DNA of 64,000 nucleotides from Arthrobacter sp. Leaf137 (GTDB lineage Bacteria > Actinomycetota > Actinomycetes > Actinomycetales > Micrococcaceae), in assembly GCF_001423525.1 (NCBI RefSeq), contig NZ_LMOI01000020.1:220692-284691 (forward strand). Direction: 5' to 3'. The notes beneath the pieces are model-generated. The model saw only the letters and a list, made by a program, of their open reading frames with translations, was not told the DNA's origin and ran no database searches. Below, in pieces: positions 60,751 through 64,000 of this stretch. A program made the translations under genes and the position numbers. Within the stretch, counting starts at the first letter, position 1, and every line of letters starts with the position of its first letter.

Positions 60751-61239
60751 ATGCTTGAGAGTTTCATGCGCCTGCCGAAATCACCGCCGCCGGCAAACCA
60801 CCGCCACGTCCAGCAGGGGGATCTGCCGTCCGGCCAGATCTATACCCTGGATCCGGTACCTCGAAGCCGACTGGCAGGATGCGTCCTCGCGGTCCTCCTC
60901 AGCGGCTGGATGCTGGCAGAGCCCATTGCCCTGATTGACCGGCTCAAGGACGCTCCCGGGCCCGGAACCGCCGTCTTGACCGGGGGCATTATCGCCTCCG
61001 CCCTGGTCACCGCGGGCCTCGGCGGTTTCCGCTTCTTCAACGCCAGGGACGTTCGAAAGCGTTCGTCCGGCGCCCTTATCGCGGCCCTGGCCGCAGCCGT
61101 CACTGCGGCAGCCGCTTCTGCGCTGCTCCCCGAATACGGCCTGCTGCTGGCTGTTCCCGGCCTGTTGGCCGGAGTGCCTGCGCTCGTCGCCCTGGCAAGG
61201 GACCATCGCAGGCACCGCGCTCCCGGTACCAGGAACTAG
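60751..61239 (+). CDS. Hypothetical membrane protein
   Basis: A 162-residue protein with GGGGGA before the ATG. A polar N-terminus (LPKSPPPANHRHVQQGD) is followed by hydrophobic helices: LAGCVLAVLLSGWMLAEPIA, AVLTGGIIASALVTAGLGG, ALIAALAAAVTAAAASALLP and LLLAVPGLLAGVPALVALA. The basic end points to a cytoplasmic C-terminus. No family recognised. It is convergent with the SGNH gene and overlaps its stop by 4 bp. Confidence 0.65.
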   Translation: MLESFMRLPKSPPPANHRHVQQGDLPSGQIYTLDPVPRSRLAGCVLAVLLSGWMLAEPIALIDRLKDAPGPGTAVLTGGIIASALVTAGLGGFRFFNARDVRKRSSGALIAALAAAVTAAAASALLPEYGLLLAVPGLLAGVPALVALARDHRRHRAPGTRN

Positions 61240-62141
61240 GCCGCCTGTCCCTGTGGCGCCGGTCCGCCCTTCAGCCCGGGGTTCACGCCGGCGGCGGGGT
61301 GCCCAGCCGGGAAAGGTCCGGGCCTGGCCAAACCAAGGACGGGCCCGGGCAGCGGCCGCTTCGCGGCAAGGGATTCGTCTTCCGGGTGCAGGAGGTGGCG
61401 CAGGACCCAGGGGAAAAAGTACTGCCGGGCCCACACCAGGTCCTCTGCCCGCGCCCGCTTCCACCCCTGGGCCGGGAGTGGCTTGGGCCAGAGCGGTTCA
61501 AGGGTGTGCGGGACGCCCAGGGCGTTGAGCGTAGCCACGGCAACCGTATGGTGGCCCAGCGGCGAGAGATGCAGCCGGTCCGGGTCCCACATTGCCGCAT
61601 GCTGGAGTTCGGGCAGGCACCACAGGTCCACCATGACGCAGTGGTGCCCGGCCCCAATAGCGTGGATGTTTTCGTTGTAGACGGCCATCTTGCCCCGAAT
61701 GGCGCTGAAGACGGGCGTGTTACCCCAGTCCGGCCCGGCATAGAGGAGGACAGTGGCGCCGGTGGCGGCCAGCACGCCAACTGCCGTGTCCATTTTTTCG
61801 GCCAGTTTGTCCGGGTTGCCGCGTTTGAACAGGATGTCGTTCCCGCCGCCGGACATTGCGATCAGGTCCGGTTTGAGGGCCAGCGCGGGGGCCAGCTGCC
61901 GGTCTACGATCTGGCGCAGCAGCATGCCGCGCACGGCGAGGTTGGCGTAGGCGAAATCCGGCTGCCCGGCGCTGAGTTCCTCGGCCGCCCGGTCCGCCCA
62001 GCCCCGCAGTCCGCCCAGGCTGAGCGGCTCGGGGTCGCCGATGCCTTCGGTGTAAGAGTCGCCCAAGGCCACGAACCGGCGCCAGGGGTGCCGTCCGCTG
62101 TCGCCGCCCAGCGGCGGCAGCTCCCGTTCCTGGATGGTCAT
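61236..62141 (-). CDS. SGNH/GDSL hydrolase
   Basis: A 301-residue SGNH-fold esterase. Block I is VALGDSYTEG (Ser29), block III is SGGGNDILFKRG, and the catalytic Asp-His pair is in WDPDRLHLSPLGHH. No signal peptide. The C-terminal 40 residues are Pro/Gly-rich. It probably hydrolyses a small ester, substrate unknown. The ATG overlaps the stop of the GAF-ANTAR gene as ATGA, so the two are co-translated. Confidence 0.92.
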   Translation of the reverse strand: MTIQERELPPLGGDSGRHPWRRFVALGDSYTEGIGDPEPLSLGGLRGWADRAAEELSAGQPDFAYANLAVRGMLLRQIVDRQLAPALALKPDLIAMSGGGNDILFKRGNPDKLAEKMDTAVGVLAATGATVLLYAGPDWGNTPVFSAIRGKMAVYNENIHAIGAGHHCVMVDLWCLPELQHAAMWDPDRLHLSPLGHHTVAVATLNALGVPHTLEPLWPKPLPAQGWKRARAEDLVWARQYFFPWVLRHLLHPEDESLAAKRPLPGPVLGLARPGPFPAGHPAAGVNPGLKGGPAPQGQAA

Positions 62142-63025
62142 GCCGTTTTCCTTCCCGCAGTATGGCGCGGGCGCCGCTTTCTTGCAGCCCCCACTGGTGC
62201 GGCGTCCTGTGGCTTGTGGCCCAGTTCAGCCGCCGGTGCAGGCTGAAGGCCCGCAACGCCGTCGTGCATTTCCTGCGGGGTGACCGCAGGCGCCGGGCCT
62301 GGACGGCCCATCCCGGCGCCGGGAACGACGACGTTGAGCGCCGCGTCCCGTAGGTCCAGTTCGTGATGGACAGCCTGCGTCTGGAGGAACCTCAGCGCGC
62401 CGTCACGGCTCAGCCCGTACTCGTTCATCAGGCTCCGGACGGCCAGGTCCACCAGCACCAGTGAGCTTTGCACGACGGCGATGCCGACAGTGGCCTCGGC
62501 ACGCTCACCAACGCGCACCACCACGCTGAGCGCCCTGGCCACTTGCCGGACGTAGGTGCGGCACCGGACGAGGTCGTCGCTGGTGAAGGTGTGGGCGGTT
62601 TCCGCGTAAAAGTTGATGGCGGCCCTTGTTTCGCCCTCAGCGGCAAGTGGCGCGGACAGGAGGCACTGCACGCCGTGTGCCGCGGCAGCGCTGGAGTAAC
62701 CGGGCCAGCGCCAGTCCCGGTTGAGATCGGAAAGAAGGACGAACCCGCCGGTCCGTACGGCCTCCATGACAGGGCCGTCCGCGAAGGAACACTGCTCGCG
62801 GTCAGCCTCGCGCGCCTGATCGGTACTCGCTGCGATGGTGTGGGCTTTTCCCTGCCTGAAAAGCGTGGCTGCCCAGCTGATGCCGCGCTGTTCGCCCCTG
62901 ATGTCCCGCATTAGCTCATGGGTGACTTCCCGGAGGTAGTTTTCAACATCCTTGCTGTCGAAAACCGGCGCCGGGGGCGTTGGAAGGGGTCCCCAGCCAA
63001 CCTGCCCCGAAGGTACAGCGGCCAT
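62138..63025 (-). CDS. GAF-ANTAR RNA-binding regulator
   Basis: A 295-residue antiterminator-type regulator. A GAF sensor domain (ISWAATLFRQGKAHTIAASTDQAREADREQ, then GPVMEAVRTGGFVLLSDLNRDWRWPGY, then SAPLAAEGETRAAINFYAETAHTFTSDD) is followed by an ANTAR-type helical segment (AVRSLMNEYGLSRDGALRFLQ, like the AxxxLM...A...L pattern) and a basic tail. ANTAR proteins bind paired RNA hairpins. It is co-translated with the SGNH hydrolase gene; the signal is unknown. Confidence 0.85.
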   Translation of the reverse strand: MAAVPSGQVGWGPLPTPPAPVFDSKDVENYLREVTHELMRDIRGEQRGISWAATLFRQGKAHTIAASTDQAREADREQCSFADGPVMEAVRTGGFVLLSDLNRDWRWPGYSSAAAAHGVQCLLSAPLAAEGETRAAINFYAETAHTFTSDDLVRCRTYVRQVARALSVVVRVGERAEATVGIAVVQSSLVLVDLAVRSLMNEYGLSRDGALRFLQTQAVHHELDLRDAALNVVVPGAGMGRPGPAPAVTPQEMHDGVAGLQPAPAAELGHKPQDAAPVGAARKRRPRHTAGRKTA

Positions 63026-63171
63026 GCTCCACGCCTTGGATTAAAACGGTTCGGCTCACTGCAAAACCTTGTTCTAAGAATACGACTCGAAAGTGCCGCG
63101 CGGGGAGGCCGGGGCAACGGGTTTAGGGGAACCCGCAGCCCCTCCGTTCCTTGGCGGGTTCACCGGGGAAC

Positions 63172-63218
63172 GGACGGGGGCACAGGACGGGGGCACGGGA
63201 CGGGGGCACGGGACGGGG
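63172..63218. repeat. G-rich 13-bp tandem repeat
   Basis: Three copies of ggacgggggcac(a/g), 63172-63184, 63185-63197 and 63198-63210, followed by a partial fourth copy. Four G-runs of 4-5 bases on one strand could form a G-quadruplex. It lies between the GH3 and GAF-ANTAR genes. Confidence 0.9.
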
Positions 63219-63254
63219 CGCTGACCGCCATGCCACTGTCCCCGGCAGCGGCTC

Positions 63255-64000
63255 CTACCGCACCTCGATCTCCAGCACCTGGAAGTCGTCCGCCGAATGC
63301 CGGCCCACCAGGATCCGGAACGTTCCCGGCTCAACCTGCCAGCCGCCGTCGTAATGCGCGAACGAGCGTGCAGGGATCCGCAGCTCCACGCTGTCGGTGC
63401 CGCCGGGAGCCAGGTGGGTCCCGGCGTATCCGGCCAGCCAGCGCACGGGCCTTTCCACCGCTGACTCCGGGCGCTCAAGGTATACCTGCACCACCTCGCG
63501 GCCGGCCCGCGTGCCGGTGTTGCGGACGGGGACGTGCACCACTACGTCCTTGCCGGCGGGCACCGTCCGGGAGGCGTGCGGGGTGCAGAGTTCGAACGTG
63601 GTGTAGCCCAGCCCGTAGCCGAACGGCAACGCCGGGGCAGCCCCGCCGGCGGCCTGCTGCTTCAGCCAGGCCCGGTAGCCCACGTGGATGCCCTCGGAAT
63701 AGACCACCTTGCCGTCCACCGGGACGGTATCCAGCACCGGGACGTCCGCCAGGGCTGCCGGCCAGGTAGTAGGCAGCCGGCCGCCCGGTTCCTCGGCACC
63801 GAGCAGGATGTCCGCGATGGCACGGCCGAATTCCTGGCCCCCGAACCAGCCGAGCAACACCGCGCCCACCCGGTCCAGCCACGGCATGAGCACCGGGGAG
63901 CCGGAGTTCACCACCACCACGGTGCGCGGATTCGCCGCAGCCACCGCTTCCACCAACTGGTTCTGGCGGCCAGGGAGGTCGAGGTCCTTGCGGTCAAAGC
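63255..64000 (-). CDS. Beta-glucosidase (glycoside hydrolase family 3), 3' end only
   Basis: The frame runs open to the right edge (upstream residues read FDRKDLDLPGRQNQL), so the 5' part is missing. What remains is the C-terminal alpha/beta domain of GH3 (VVVVNSGSPVLMPWLDRVGAVLLGWFGGQEFG, then GAEEPGGRLPTTWP, VYSEGIHVGYRAWL, LPFGYGLGYTTFEL) and a fibronectin-III-like domain (VVHVPVRNTGTRAGREVVQVYLERPESAV, LAGYAGTHLAPGGTDSVELRI, FRILVGRHSADD). It hydrolyses beta-glucosides, probably in the cytoplasm. Confidence 0.92.
   Translation of the reverse strand, partial: FDRKDLDLPGRQNQLVEAVAAANPRTVVVVNSGSPVLMPWLDRVGAVLLGWFGGQEFGRAIADILLGAEEPGGRLPTTWPAALADVPVLDTVPVDGKVVYSEGIHVGYRAWLKQQAAGGAAPALPFGYGLGYTTFELCTPHASRTVPAGKDVVVHVPVRNTGTRAGREVVQVYLERPESAVERPVRWLAGYAGTHLAPGGTDSVELRIPARSFAHYDGGWQVEPGTFRILVGRHSADDFQVLEIEVR

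Noticed and set aside
1..64000. CRISPR arrays, tRNA or rRNA genes, transposases, integrases, phage genes
   Set aside because: None found: no evenly spaced repeats with unique spacers, no T-arm motifs in a cloverleaf context, no DDE or integrase motifs.

Overview
The window is high-GC actinobacterial DNA, almost certainly from the Micrococcaceae (Arthrobacter/Pseudarthrobacter type). The grounds are the very high G+C with strong third-position GC, frequent GTG and TTG starts, leaderless genes with TANNNT boxes 6-7 nt before the start codon, and the gene order hpt-ftsH-folE-folP-folB-folK-DUF3180-PH-PH-DUF2520-panC. There are no rRNA or tRNA genes, no CRISPR array, no transposase and no prophage. 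Most of the window is chromosomal core or lineage-typical accessory DNA.

Layout. 1-717: the 3' end of an HNH endonuclease gene with a perfect 93-bp duplication. 805-14221 (all minus): a long operon-like run from a zincin-family metalloprotease through tilS, hpt, ftsH and four folate genes, two PH-domain membrane proteins and a Rossmann/DUF2520 protein to panC. It is interrupted between hpt and ftsH by a lone LacI regulator and a 35-codon glyoxalase-like remnant. 14483-24496: a small secreted protein, dacB divergent from ppa, a carboxylesterase, a DUF429 protein, phosphoketolase, an RDD protein, a SatD-like protein, a histidine phosphatase and a HAD phosphatase.

24597-38323 is the main accessory block and looks devoted to sulfur (or another heteroatom nutrient). 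A six-gene minus operon encodes two flavin-dependent LLM monooxygenases and a complete peptide/nickel-type ABC importer. It is divergent from an MsnO8-like LLM monooxygenase and a rhodanese, then comes an MFS exporter and a CBS-domain cysteine/cystathionine synthase preceded by a 22-codon leaderless upstream ORF. Nested dyads overlap the minus promoter in the divergent region. 38381-46662: hypothetical proteins, a GNAT enzyme, an AbiEi-like/nuclease-fold protein, serS, a diacylglycerol-kinase-family protein, pheA translationally coupled to a rhodanese, and an amidase. 46781-48045: small proteins, one with an 11-bp-periodic repeat upstream that resembles a response-regulator site.

48191-53201 is a self-contained catabolic cassette: fused carboxyltransferase, CaiB/BaiF CoA-transferase and MatC-type dicarboxylate carrier, divergent from a FadR-type GntR regulator with dyads between them. 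It reads as uptake, CoA activation and (de)carboxylation of a malonate-like acid. 53310-64000: DUF4190, a LysE exporter and its LysR/ArgP regulator, a NERD protein, phosphoglucomutase, a RutE-like reductase next to a uracil permease, a membrane protein, an SGNH hydrolase, a GAF-ANTAR regulator and the 3' end of a GH3 beta-glucosidase.

Two hairpins at 53231-53293 and 58403-58465 share the same outer arms but have different interiors. They look like members of one intergenic repeat family that serves as terminators between convergent genes. No single locus is provably a new system. The best candidates for new biology are the LLM/ABC island with its operator, the carboxyltransferase/CoA-transferase/MatC cassette, the upstream ORF before the cystathionine synthase gene, and the hairpin family.
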